A DNA stretch of 64,000 bases from Aegilops tauschii subsp. strangulata (taxonomy: Eukaryota; Streptophyta; Magnoliopsida; Poales; Poaceae), in contig NC_053040.3 of assembly GCF_002575655.3 (NCBI RefSeq), positions 355,692,267-355,756,266 of the forward strand. The letters are read 5' to 3'. Under the pieces are notes generated by a model. That model saw nothing but the letters and a program-made list of their open reading frames with translations. It ran no database searches and had not been told where the DNA came from. Both the position numbers and the translations under genes were made by a program. This document shows positions 10,809 through 22,400 of the stretch, one piece after another. Numbering within the stretch: the first letter of the stretch is position 1; each line of letters opens with the position of its first letter.

Positions 10809-12352
10809 GTACAAAGTTTTTCCTTCCGAGCTACGGTTTATATTATATTAAATTTTAAAGATTTAAATCATTTTTAGAATTTAATAAATTAATTTAATTC
10901 GAAATTTAATTAATGCATCAGCATGACGTCAGCAGTCAACGTTGATCGTTGACCTGGTCAACCTGACAGGTGGGTCCCACCTGTGAGGGACTGTTAGCTA
11001 ATTAACTACTGTTTAATTAAATTAACCAATTAATTAGATTAATTTAAACAGGATTAATTAACTTAATTAATTTAGTTAGTAATTAATTAAATTTATTTTT
11101 ATTATTTGTTTTATTTGTTTTATTTTTTTAACGTTCTCTGGGCGTGGGGCCCATCTGTCATTGGCCCTAGGGGGTTCGGGCCCAGGGGCAGTGGCTCAGG
11201 GGCGCGAGGCCCCACCTGGCAGTGGCCCAGGGGCCACAGGCGGGCGCGGGCGCGGCGCGCAGGTGCGGAGCGGGCGAGGCCAGTGGCCAGGACAGCCTGC
11301 CGGCGGTGGGCACGGCCGCGCTTGGAGGGGGAGGGGCCGTGGCCGAGCCAGAAGGGCGCGAGCGCGTGCGCGCGCGTAGAGGGAGAGCGGGGGGAGCGAA
11401 GGGGGCGCGGGGTGAGCAGGGGGGCGGCCACGCGCGAGGCGCGAACGGCGCTGGCGGGCGTCGAGCGCGGCAAGGACAGCGAAGCCGGGGTGGACGAGGG
11501 AGCAGCGGGACAACGCGGCGACGGGCGTGCACGGGGCGCAGGCGTGCGGTGGTCGCGGTGACGAGCGTGCGCGCAGCACGGGAAGGCGGGCAGGCGCGAG
11601 GGAGAGGGGAGGAAGCGGGGCACGGCGTAGGGCTCGGGTGGAGCTGCGGGAGCACGCGGGCGAGCGAGTCCCGTCGAGGACGACTCCGGCGTGGGGTCAG
11701 AGAGGAAGATGAGGGTGGCGCTCACAGGGGTTGCAGGGAACTGGGCAGCGGGGCTCGAGGTGGGGGACGGGGACGACGGCGACGAGGAGAAGCAGGCCGG
11801 CGGGGACGAGGAGGCAGGCCGGCGAGGTCCAGGCGTCGGCGGTCGTCGCGGGGCGCGGTGGTCTCCTCCTCGATCCCGATCCAAATCGGGGGAGAGGGGG
11901 GAGATATTTCGTGGGGGGGGGGGGGGGGAGTGTCGGTGGGGTACTGGGGAGGAGTGGGGGAGGTTATGGCGGCGGGGTGGGCCGGCCTAGGTGGGGGCCT
12001 GGTGGGCCGAGGCCGTACGGCCAAGTTGGGCCACGGCCCAGTTGGGGGGGGGTTCTCCTTTTCCCTTTTTTTAGCTTTCTTTTCTTTTTATTTATTTTCT
12101 TTTCTGTTTTACATCATTTTAAAATATTTAGGCATTTTCTAAAAATGTGTTTACTTCACCATAATTAACTATGCCTTATCTGGCACCCACCGAACATTTT
12201 TGTTTTGACTTTTGAAAACTTTGGGTGTTTGCCACTATTTAGAATTTAAATTTTGGAACGGTTTCGAATCATTGTGAGGTTAGCAACAGTAACAGAGGTG
12301 ACGTGGCATGATTAGTGTGGGATTACTGTCGCATGATTATCCGGGCGTTACA

Positions 12353-13321
12353 TCCTCCCTGGTTATGAAATATCTCCCCTTTTCCTGAAAAGTCAAAGAA
12401 AGCAGGAGCAGGAAGAGCGACGTGATAGGTGCGTCATCTGTCAAAGATTAGTCGGTACTGGAGGAACTGATCGTTCCTCTCAACAAAACGATGACGAACC
12501 ATAGCCTCATAATCTAAATAAATAGGAGGCAACTCAATATCATCTTCAGGTATGGGTACACCAAGAAAATTAGCTAAACGGGTTGCATAAATTCCACCAA
12601 AGAAATCTCCATTAAATCTATTGTTATGCAACCTACGTGCAACAATGGCTCCCAAATTATAATGTTTATCTCCTAATACAACACTCCTGGGAACACTGAG
12701 GTCAGGGACACACATGTGACAGGCTTCATGCTTACCATTTATGCACCTACCTATGAAGATAGCAAAATAATGTATAGAAGGAAAATGAATGCTCCCTATG
12801 ATAGCTTGTGTTATATCTCTAGACTCCCCCACAGTTATATTAGCAAAAAAACTCTAAACTCAGATTTGCGGGGCTCACTAGTGCTACCCCATTGTGGAAG
12901 TTTGCAAGCAGTGGTAAAATCCTCTAAGTCCGTGGTATAAGAATTAAAGATCAAACATGACAGTTTGAGAATTGCGTGAAGATGAAAATTCAAACCTTCT
13001 CACAAAGGAATCAGTGAGATAGTGGTACTGACGACACTTATCTGCCTCGAAGCTCACAAGATCAGCGTTACGCACATATGCGTTAAATTCTTCCTTGATT
13101 CCCGCTCGATCCATAAAGTCTTCTGAAGGCCATTCACAAGCCCGCACTTGAGCTTCACTCGGTGGTCCATCGTCAGCATCGCACATTGCGAGCCTGGGTC
13201 CTTGCTTCCTTGAAGAACCACCTCGGTACATTATCCTAAACATATTTCTTCCTCTGAAAAATTTCTGAAAATTTAGTAACTTCAAATAAAAGTGAACCAA
13301 ACTCAATAAAATTGATAGCAA
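12353..13321 (-). pseudogene. ATHILA ORF-1 family protein, frameshifted and truncated
   Basis: The frame starts at 13321 and resembles the plant ATHILA ORF-1 family, whose role is unknown. Recognisable stretches are MFRIMYRGGSSRKQGPRLAM, the segment up to VMFDL at 12944, and then VGESRDITQAIIGSIHF to QYRLIFDR ending at 12434. Between 12944 and 12832 the reading frame is broken by at least two small indels and stops, and another stop follows at 12434. The coding sequence carries on in another codon register to 12353, where the chromovirus LTR begins (the last recognisable part is ALPAPAFFDF). The C-terminal part should lie left of the window. Confidence 0.75.
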
Positions 13322-14034
13322 CTACTCCTACAAGTGCCTAGAGCCTATATCATGCATTAGAACTACTTGGGACCAAACAAATTTGACATGCAAGCTCAAG
13401 AACCTGGTCACCTAAGCAGCAAAAATTAGCAATGAATAAAGCACTAGAACAAAAACTAATTGGACCATTGGAGGAGTCACATACCAAGGAACAATCCCCC
13501 AAAGCAGTTTTGTGAGAGGTGCTTTGAGCTAGGAGATCGAAAATCGCAGCAAAATGAGCTAGAACTCGTGCTTGAGCTGGTTGGCGATTTTTTTTTGGGA
13601 AGAAGAAGAAGTGTGTGGTGGCTGGAATAAATGGAGGGGAGCCACCATGGGCCCACGAGGCAGGGGGCGCGCCCAGGGGGGTGGGCGTGCCCTGGACCCT
13701 CGTGGCCAGGTGCCAGCTCCCCCTGCTGTGTTCTCAGTGCCAGATATTCTCAAATATTCTAGAAAAAAAATCATATTTCAATTTCGGGGCATTTGGAGAA
13801 CTTTTATTTTCGGGGTATTTTTTTATTGCACGGATAATTCAGAAAATAGATAGAAAATACTAATTTTACTTTATTTTAACTAAATAACAGAAAGTAAAAG
13901 GAGGGTACACAGAGTTGTGCTTTCTAACTTCATCCATCTCATGCTCATCAAAAGGAATCTACTAACAAGGTTGATCAGGTCTTGTTAACAAACTAATTCC
14001 GAATTGCATGAAACTGGAGAATTTTTTAATAGCA
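13322..14034 (-). other. spacer between protease and ORF-1 with a GC-rich LTR-like module
   Basis: No reading frame is supported here. On the minus strand the spacer goes from an AT-rich part (14034-13740) to a GC-rich inverted repeat (CCACGAGG at one end, CCTCGTGG at the other, GCGCGCCC between; 13650-13707), then a CA/CT-rich leader-like stretch to the ORF-1 start. The same GC-rich module occurs in the LTRs at 38.0, 38.5, 39.1 and 63.3 kb. It may be an internal promoter for ORF-1; that is inference. Confidence 0.5.
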
Positions 14035-15521
14035 CTAAGTTACCTCAATGGGGATATGCACATCCCCAATAATAAGAATATCATATCTCTTTTTGACAGT
14101 AGGAAGAGGAATTACAAAGCCTCCAATAATAATCGATGGAATTTTTCCAATAGAGTTTATACTATGAACTTGAGGTTGTTTCCTCGGAAAGTGTACCGTA
14201 TGCTCATTACCATTAACATGAAAAGTGACATTGCCTTTGTTGCAATCAATACCAGCCCCTGCAGTATTCAAAAAGGGTCTTCCAAGAATAATAGACATAC
14301 TATCATCCTCGAGAATATCAAGAATAACAAAGTCTGTTAAAATAGTAACGTTTGCAACCACAACATGCACATCCTCACAAATACCGACAGGTATAGCAGT
14401 GGATTTATCGGCCATTTGCAAAGATATTTCAATAGGTGTCAACATATTCAAATCAAGTCTACGATATAAAGAGAGAGGCATAACACTAACACCGGCTCCA
14501 AGATCACACAAAGCAGTTCTAACATAATTTCTTTTAATGGAGCATGGTATAGTGGGTACTCCTGGATCTCCAAGTTTCTTTGGTATTCCACCCTTGAAAG
14601 TATAATTAGCAAGGATGGTGGAAGTTTCAGCTTCCGGTATCTTTCTTTTATTAGTAACAATTTCTTTCATGTACTTAGCATAAGGATTCATTTTGAGCAT
14701 GTCAGTTAATCGCATCACAAAAAGATAGGTCTAATCATTTCAGCAAAGCGCTCAAATTCCTCATCATCCTTTTTCTTGCATGGTTTGGGAGGAAAAGGCA
14801 TGGGTTTCTGAACCCATGGCTCTCGTTCTTTACCATGCTTCCTAGCAACAAAGTCTTTCTTATCATGACGTTGATTCTTTGATTGTGGGCTATCAAGATC
14901 AACAGCAGGTTCAATTTCTACATCATTATTATTGCTAGGTTGAACATCAACATGAACATCATCATTAACATTATCACTAGGTTCGTGTTCATTATCAGAT
15001 AGTGTTTCAGCATCAGAAATAGAAATATCATTAGGATTCTCAGGTGTGTCTATAACAGGTTCACTAGAAGCATGGAAAGTCCTATCATTTTTCTTTTTCT
15101 TCTTCTTAGAAGGACTAGGTGCATCAACATTATTTCTTCGAGAATCCTGCTCAATTCTATTAGGGTGGCCCTCAGGATACAAAGGTTCCTGAGTCACTTT
15201 ACCTCCTCTAGTTGCAACTCTAACAGCAAAGTCATTATTCTTACTATTCAATTCATTGAGCAAATCATTCTGAGCTTTAAGTACTTGTTCTACTTGAGTG
15301 GTAACCATAGAGGCATGTTTACTAATGAGTTTAAGTTCACCTTTAACTCTAGACATATAATCACTCAAGTGTTCAATCATATAAGAATTGTGTTTCAATT
15401 GTCTACCAACATAAGCATTGAAGTTTTCTTGTTTCACAATAAAATTATCAAACTCATCTAAGCATTGGCTAGCAGACTTATAACGAGGAATATCACCTTC
15501 ATCAAATCTATAGAGAGAATT
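14035..15521 (-). pseudogene. C-terminal gag and aspartic protease of the Athila-type element
   Basis: The gag tail (15521-14715) includes a lysine run (SKKKKKKNDR) and an acidic stretch. The protease (14718-14035) has the Athila-type active site ALCDLGAGVSVMPLS and the flap-region segment SIILGRPFLNTAGAGIDC. A one-base shift at 14715-14718 separates the two. The upstream half of gag resumes at 35529, beyond the 20-kb tandem insertion, in the order expected. The frame closes at 14035 with no sign of reverse transcriptase beyond. Confidence 0.85.
15517..15521. repeat. target-site duplication GAATT, left side of the tandem element
   Basis: GAATT here and at 35529-35533 flank the whole three-LTR structure, and Athila gag coding sequence is continuous if the insert and one copy are left out. 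Confidence 0.9.
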
Positions 15522-17184
15522 TGTGACGCCCGGATAATTAAGCTACAGTGAACCTCCGCTAATGATGCCACGCCACCTCGGTTACTGTTGATAAACTCGC
15601 GTCAGTACGAAACCCAGTTCAAATTTCAAATTTAGAATAAAGGCAAACAATAAAAGTTTTCAAATATTAAAAACTAAATGTTCGGGTGGAGCCGAATAAT
15701 GCATAGGTAATTATGGTGGAGAAACCACACTTTTATAAAATGTTTATAAAACAGTAGCGAAACCAATATTTAAATGCTTTTATAATTAATAAAATTCTAA
15801 ACTAAATTGTTTTGGGATAAAGCCTTTTGTGGCAGTGGGTTTCGTGGTATTACTAATTTAGGGATCATTTTAATATTAAGTAAAAAAGTAAACTTAAAAG
15901 AAAGTAAAATAAAAACAAAAAGGAAATAAATAAGAACAGGAAAAACAGAAAGGTAAGAAAAAGAAAAGAAACAACCCCCCCACTGGACCACCCGACCCAG
16001 TTAGCCAACCGGCCGGCCCAGCCACCCCCTGGCCTACAAGGCCACCTCCCCGAACCCTAACCCTCACATGATCCCCACTTCCCCCACTCTCCCCTCACGA
16101 CGCGCCCCCTCCCCCCCGATCCGATCTGGATCGGGGCCCGAACGGCTGCGACCCCGCCGTTGCCCGACGCCGTCACCGGACCCCGCCGTTGCCCGGAGCC
16201 TCCCTCGCCGGACTGCCTCCCCATCGCCGTCGTCCCCGTCCACCTCCTCAACCCCCACTGCCATGTGCCCTGCAACCCCTTGTGAGGCCCCCTCCTTCTC
16301 CTCTACCCCGCGTCCCGCCTCGCGCGCACGCGCCCGCTCCGCACGGTCACCGCGCGCCCGCGCTGTCCCGTCCCGCACGTGCTGCGCCCGCCTCTACCTC
16401 GACCCACTCCGGCCGCGCCCGCGCTCCCGTCGCGGCCAACTAGCCCCGCCACCACGCCGACCGCGGCTCTCCCCTGATCGTGAGCCGCTCCTCCTCTGCC
16501 ACCCCTCTCCGTCCAGCCCCGCCTGCCGCGCGTCGTCTCCGTCCGCCCACACCCAGTGCCTACACCCTCGCTCGCCATCGCCACGCCTAACCCGCACGCG
16601 GTCTCGTGCGGCCCCGCTGCTCGCAAGCCCCTCCCCGCTGCTACCCTGCCGCTGCTCGCGCTCCACACCGCCCCGGTTGCTGCCGCGCGCGTGCCCGAAT
16701 CCTGGTCGCCTCGCTCTCGCCCTGCCGCCGGTGCTCGCCTCGTTTGCTGCCGCCTCTAAAGCCGCAGCTCTGCGGCCCTCCTCGTCGTGGCCTCGCCGTT
16801 GCCCAGCATCGCCGACCCGCCGCCCTTCGTCGGCGCCGTCCGCGGCCGGCTCGTCGTGGCTGCGCTCCGACGGGCCACTCGCCCGCGCCCCGATTTTGCC
16901 CGTTCGGGCGTGGCGCCCGCCAGCGCCCGCGCGCTCATGGGGCTTCGCCCGCTGCCCGCCAGCGCCCGTGGCCGTTAGGGCCCTCTGGCCCATTGACGGT
17001 CGGGCCCCGCCCAGAACATTTTTAATAAAAAAATAAAAATGAATTAATAAAAATTATTAATTAATTAAGTTAATTAATCATGTTTAATTACTCTAATTAA
17101 TTAGTTAGTTTAATTAAACAGTAATTAGTTTAGCTAAATTCTAATTAACCTAAACAGACTATGACAAGTGGGTCCCGCACGTCA

Positions 17185-17328
17185 GTTTGACCCAGTCAAC
17201 GCCCTGTTGACTGCTGACGTCATGCCGACGTCATGATGATGTGAGCATGCACTATTCTGGATAATGTTGATTTAAAAAAAAAGTAAATTCTAAAAATGAT
17301 TTAAAACTTTAGAAAATCATATAAAATA
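17185..17328 (+). promoter_or_regulatory. candidate promoter: W-box/CRE-like cluster and TATA box in LTR 1
   Basis: TTGACC (17187-17192), AGTCAAC, TTGACT and TGACGTCA (17215-17222), with a second partial CGACGTCA (17226-17233), sit about 100 bases upstream of TATAAAATA (17320-17328). TTGAC is the core of WRKY sites and TGACGTCA that of TGA/bZIP sites. The cluster is also present at 25250-25325 and 33290-33350, and in reverse at 1510-1580 and 10915-10980, in spite of divergence elsewhere. Function is inferred. Confidence 0.5.
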
Positions 17329-17358
17329 AACCGTAGCTCAGATGAAAATACTTTCTAC

Positions 17359-19122
17359 ATGAAAGTTGCTCAGAACAACAAGACGAATCCGGATACGCAG
17401 CCCGTTCGTCCGCCACACACCCCTAGAATATCGAACATGCAACTTTCCCCCTCCGGTACATCTGTCCGAAAACGCGAAACACCGGGGATACTTTCCCGGA
17501 TGTTCCCCCCCTTCGCCGGTATCGCCTCTTACCGCGTTAGGGCACACCTAACACCGCTGCTTGCTTTGTCATGCATCGTTATGCATCTGTTTGCATTGTA
17601 TTCAATGTTTCTTCCCCCTCTTCTCTCCGGTAGACTACGAGACCAACGCCGCTGCTAGTGCCCCGACCGACTACGCTGTTGACGACCCCTCCTTCTTGCC
17701 AGAGGAACCAGGCAAGCCCCACCCCCTTGATCACCAGATATCGCCTATTCTTCTCTATACTGCTTGAATTAGAGTAGTGTAGCATGGTACTGCTTTCCGA
17801 TTAATCCTATTCTGATGCATAGCCTGTCCTTGCTACTACTGTTGTTAGCTTTACCTGCAATCCTACATGCTTAGTATAGGATGCTAGTATTCCATCTGTA
17901 GCCCTACCTTCTCGTTCGTCTGCTGTGCTATACTATCGGGTCGTGATCACTCGGTAGGTGATCACGGGTATATACTATATACTTTATACATGATACATGT
18001 GGTGAATAAAGTCGGGTTGGCTGATGGAGTACCCGCGAGTGATTCACGGATTAGGGGCTGAAAGGACCTTTGTCCCGACGGCCCTCTGGGTGGATCTTTG
18101 TGGCGGAGCGACAGGGCAGGTTGAGACCGCCTAGGAGACAGGAGGGCCTGGCCCTGGTCAGCATTCGCGGTTACATCAATTAACACGCTTAACGAGATCT
18201 TGGTATTTGATCTGAGTCTGGCCACTGGCCTATACGCACTAACCAGCTACGCGGGAACAGTTATGGGCATTCGGCGTCGTGGTATCAGCCAAAGCCTTCG
18301 TGACGTCAGCGACTGAGCGGCGCGCGCCGGATTGGAACGTAAGCCTGCTCTTGTATTAAGGGGGCTGGTTCTTCTTCCGGCCGCCCACGCAACGAGCAGG
18401 TAGGGGCGATGGGCCCAGACCCCTGCGCCATAGGATTTAGACCGGCGTGCTGACCTCTCTGTTGTGCCTAGGTAGGGCTGCAACGTGTTGATCTTCCGAG
18501 GCCGGGCATGACCCAGGAAAGTGTGTCCGGCCAAATGGGATCGAGCGTGTTGGGTAATGTGGTGCACCCCTGCAGGGAAGTTTATCTATTCGAATAGCCG
18601 TGATCTTCGGTAACAGGACGACTTGGAGTTGTACCTTGATCTTATGACAACTAGAACCGGATACTTAATAAAACACACCCTTCCAAGTGCCAGATATAAC
18701 CCGGTGATCGCTCTCTAACAGGGCGACGACGAGGGGATCGCCGGGTAGGATTATGCTATGCGATGATACTTGGTGAACTCACCATCTACTCTCTCCTACA
18801 TGCTGCAAGATGGAGGCTGCCAGAAGCGTAGTCTTCGACAGGACTAGCTATCCCCCTCTTATTCTGGCATTCTGTAGTTCAGCCCACCGATATTGCCTCT
18901 TTACACAGATACCCATGCATATGTAGTGTAGATCCTTGCTTGCGAGTACTTTGGATGAGTACTCACGGTTGCTTCTCTCCCTCTTTTCCCCCTTTCCATT
19001 CTACCTGGTTGTCGCAACCAGATGCTGGAGCCCAGGATCCAGACGCCACCATCAACGAAGACTCCTACTACACCGGAGGTGCCTACTACTACGTTCAGGC
19101 CGCTGACGACGACCAGGAGTAG
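17359..19122 (+). CDS. LTR-embedded small spliced ORF (LTR 1 copy, complete on paper)
   Basis: The predicted exons are 17359-17518 (160 bases), 17634-17711 (78) and 19022-19122 (101). The start ATG lies about 30 bases after a TATA-like box. Intron 1 is GT-AG with a strong pyrimidine tract (CTTCCCCCTCTTCTCTCCGG, then TAG). Intron 2 uses GC-AG (CCAG|GCAAGC) and ends in a pyrimidine-rich stretch and AACCAG. All junctions are in phase 1. The product would be about 112 residues: a basic N-terminal part (VRKRETPGILSRMF) and an acidic tail (DDSYYTGG-like, AADDDQE, TAG). The unit would end about 300 bases before the primer site, so it would lie in the leader or upstream of it. No known family is recognised. 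Against the minus-strand subfamily the exon lengths match except for one 3-base difference. Confidence 0.45.
17942..17966 (+). promoter_or_regulatory. conserved 9-bp hairpin and second TATA-like stretch in LTR 1
   Basis: CGTGATCAC-TCGGTAG-GTGATCACG is followed within three bases by TATATACTATATACTTTATA. This could be the real core promoter, which would put the start of the R region near 18000. Confidence 0.5.
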
Positions 19123-19421
19123 TTTAGGAGGATCCCAGGCAGGAGGCCTGCGCCTCTTTCGATCTGTATCCCAGTTTGTGCTAGCCTTCTTAAGGCAAAC
19201 TTGTTTAACTTATGTCTGTACTCAGATATTGTTGCTTCCGCTGACTCGTCTATGATCGAGCACTTGTATTCGAGCCCTCGAGGCCCCTGGCTTGTATTAT
19301 GATGCTTGTATGACTTATTTTATTTTTAGAGTTGTGTTGTGATATCTTCCCGTGAGTCCCTAATCTTGATCGTACATGTTTGCGTGTATGATTAGTGTAC
19401 GATTGAATCGGGGGCGTCACA

Positions 19422-22400
19422 AGTTGGTATCAGAGCCGACTGCCTGTAGGAATCCCCCTTTCCAACTCCTTGGCTGAAGTCGAGTCTAGTCATTGAAAAA
19501 CTTTTACTAACATGGCTGTGTGGCTTACGGGCCCACGTCGCCATTGGGTGGTAGTAGGATCTTTTATTCCTCGACCTTTACTCTGGGACTGTGAACTCCC
19601 TTCTATTCGGGTTAAATGATTTTGCTAAAATCTAACTTTAGGTTCTCGAAAATACTTCCTCCCGGAGAGCCCCTCACTCCAGATGATTTGCTCCGTGCAC
19701 CAGAAGATTTCAAAGATACTCTCCGATATTCTCTCGAGACCTTGTGCCTGTCGCCTTTGCAATTCCCTAGCACTGAAATATCCCGAGAATACTTTGCAAT
19801 TCCCTTGCCCCAGTCGATCTTGTTATTACAAGATACCCCGAGAATACTTTGTGCCTACTGCCTTGCAGTTCTTCTCCACCTGAATAACCCTACGAATAAT
19901 TTCTTGCACTTATCGAGTATTCGCTCATCCCTAGTTGGTTCAAGTAATTCAAAAAAATCTTCGAAATACTATTTGAACTTCCGAAAATCCCGAGCAGCCT
20001 ATTGCTCTTGGAATTCTTGCTTGTTTGCATTATGGTTAATCCCTTAAGTCTCGTAATCATATTGGCATCCCTTGTCATTATCATTTTGAGTCTGTTGGTT
20101 CAAAATGTTGCGAATGCTCGCAATCCTTTTAAATTATCTTTGTGGCTCAGACGTCATTTTAAACATGAGCTTGTTCTCGACCAATCTATTTCCCGTCAAT
20201 TGTACCCTTAGGTCTATTGAACTTATCCACCCTTGATCAGAGCGTCCTCTTCCGATCCTTCGATTTGGAAATCATAATTCCTTTGATATCTAAGCATCGA
20301 ATCATTCAGATGTTCTATAATATGATGCCCTTGCATTCTTTCTTCAATTGGTTGTGTGCCGATGCTCACATCAGCTCCGCTATCGACCATCAAATCCTTT
20401 GCTGGATTATTATTCGGAAATGTCCTTCATATTTAATCGCCTTGTGAATTCTTCCCTGATACATAATGCCATTAGTAAATCCTATTCTCTGATTTGGCCA
20501 ACCATGCTCTACTTTTCAAGCTGGTGATATTTACTCTTGGAACTTGTGGTATATGTTGCTAAGATATCCCGATGGGTTGAACCTTATGCCTTCCTTAATC
20601 TGTGTGACCCAAAAACTTTTCAAGGGTCATACTCCTCTAATAATTCACCCGGTAGGTTTTCACACTGAAATCATTTTTATTAGAGCAGTGAATGAATGGT
20701 CTCGCATTGGAGAAGTGGGAGTCGACCTTGAACTTTGTGTTCATGCCCATGGAAACGATGTAGATCGCATCATTAAAGCTTCTCTTCAAATAAATATTTC
20801 CTTGGTATTAGTTTATCTTATATCTGGGATCTTGCATTTTGCAATCGTTGTTCCGACCATGTTCTCCTTTAAATACCATTTCTCGTGCAAGTTAAACCAC
20901 TTGTCCTTTGCAGACCAATGCACCCTTCCAACCTCTATTATGATCCACCTTCGAGTATTACCCCGTGGTATCTCGATAATATCACAGAACCATATTACTT
21001 CTTATGAGTTCTTCAATGGATTATTTCTCACCGATTCTAATTATCCCCCGGGTTCTTAGTTGTTAGACACTCAAGGACACCGATAAGTGAATCAATTCCG
21101 CACTCCGATTCAATAACTCTAAGCAACCTTCGATGCTTATGAGTTTATTAATCCTTCAAGTCATTCCTAGCCTGATCGGCTATATCATTATCGTGCTAAA
21201 TTTTAACTGTGCCACCCGGTCCTTATTCCCAGAGCACAACATTTGACGATGAGCTAAGTTTACGTCGATTTCGTCGTCTTATCGTTTTACCTCGAACACC
21301 AAACTTGATTCTGGGTTTGTGTCGTATCTGTGGTTCCAATAATCTTTTGCTGCATCAATCCTTTTGCTTGATGCAGTCACTGATCAATTGTTTCTTCGTG
21401 GATCCTCTCGACAACAAATTGTCGTGATCATCATCAACATTTTGACTCCTTCCAGGATATCAATGGAATTCTTGATGATAAGTGCCATCCTCATTCCTTG
21501 GTAATTTGAGTTACCATCGACAACATCCTTACCTTCCTTTCATCACAAACTTGTTCATGTTATGGAGCTCCTTGCTAACCATCTTATGTTATGTTCTACC
21601 TTTAAGTATTACCATCTTTTATGTCAAGGATATTGTGAGAATTGCCCCACCTCTTGAGAATTCTGGATATACTAATACTTCTTGCTGTCTCCATTAGTTT
21701 TCTGATCCCCGTGTTGTTTCTAATCTGAATACCGACAATTGAACTATGATGCGTGAATTCAAAACTTCTAGCAGTCCTATTGCTTTGGAGTTAATGGTCA
21801 ATAGTTCATTCTTAGACTCTTGGTTATTGAATCACCGTTCCAACATTGTTCATGCTACCTAAGCCCATATTTTGGGTGCAGCTTTCCACCAATGTTTAAA
21901 TTGAGTATGTTTTCCTCGAGCATACCTCATTATATCATTTGATCTGACAAATGTTTTCTCCTTATCCACATAATTGTGGAAATCTAGCTTTTTACCTCGT
22001 TGAATTATCGCTGAGTCCATCAGCCACCTCCTCATCCTCTTCTTGATTTAATGATGAACTCTTGTTTCGGAACTCGCTTCCATAGTTCATTTCCCGAGAA
22101 TCTTCGATGTCATCTCATCAATTTGTGTCGCACCTTTTCTCCTAGAGCATCGTGTGTTTGAGGTATCCTGACACCAATCAGATCTGAATCTCGGTCAGAT
22201 ATGATGGTTGGAACATATTTCATAGAGTTATAACAATGGCCTTTATGTGACCCGGTAAGGTGATGTCGTGCCTAGCACACCTGGCTGGAGGCCCTATTGT
22301 TATAGATTCCTTTTCAGCAAGGTTATCCATTCTTCCATGAGGAAATTGTAAGACTTATCCTATAAGTTGTTTCCGATGAATCCTTTGTGTTTCCAAAGTC

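Larger units (their letters stand above)
1..12352 (-). mobile_element. Tekay/Del-like gypsy chromovirus, minus strand, cut by the left window edge
   Basis: Two copies of a long terminal repeat (positions 1-2967 and 8807-12352) flank a 5.8 kb internal region read on the minus strand. Going 5' to 3' on that strand the order is LTR, primer site, extra ORF, gag, protease, reverse transcriptase, RNase H, integrase with chromodomain, polypurine end, LTR. The gene order and the integrase tail place it in the chromovirus branch of Ty3/gypsy, probably the Tekay/Del lineage. It sits inside the Athila ORF-1 of the host element: the host frame stops at 12353 and would resume left of the window. The expected 5-bp target duplication is TCCTC (12353-12357); its partner is outside. 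The two LTRs differ by scattered substitutions and small indels, so the insertion is not recent. Confidence 0.85.
8807..12352 (-). repeat. 5' LTR of the minus-strand chromovirus (complete, 3546 bp)
   Basis: On the minus strand it starts TGTAACGCCCGGATAAT (12352) and ends GGGGGCGTCACA (8807). It is unusually long for a gypsy LTR. Its internal plan (GC-rich block, TTAATTAA block, GTCAA/TGACGTCA cluster, TATA-like stretch, small exons, hairpin) matches the LTRs of the plus-strand tandem element although the sequences have clearly diverged, so the two belong to related subfamilies. Confidence 0.9.
15522..19421 (+). repeat. LTR 1 of the tandem element
   Basis: It starts TGTGACGCCCGGATAATTAA and ends GGGGGCGTCACA. 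Internal plan: GC-rich block 16070-17015, TTAATTAA-rich block to about 17155, GTCAA and TGACGTCA cluster 17185-17235, TATA-like TATAAAATA at 17320-17328, small exons from 17359, hairpin 17942-17966. It lacks about 17 bases near 15745 that LTRs 2 and 3 keep. Confidence 0.9.

Noticed and set aside
16068..17036. Long open frames in the GC-rich block of each LTR (also 1768-2691, 11222-12142, 24169-25044)
   Set aside because: They occur on both strands and in several phases at once, are made of alanine, arginine, proline and glycine, and change length and frame between copies. This is what very GC-rich DNA gives by chance, since stop codons are AT-rich.
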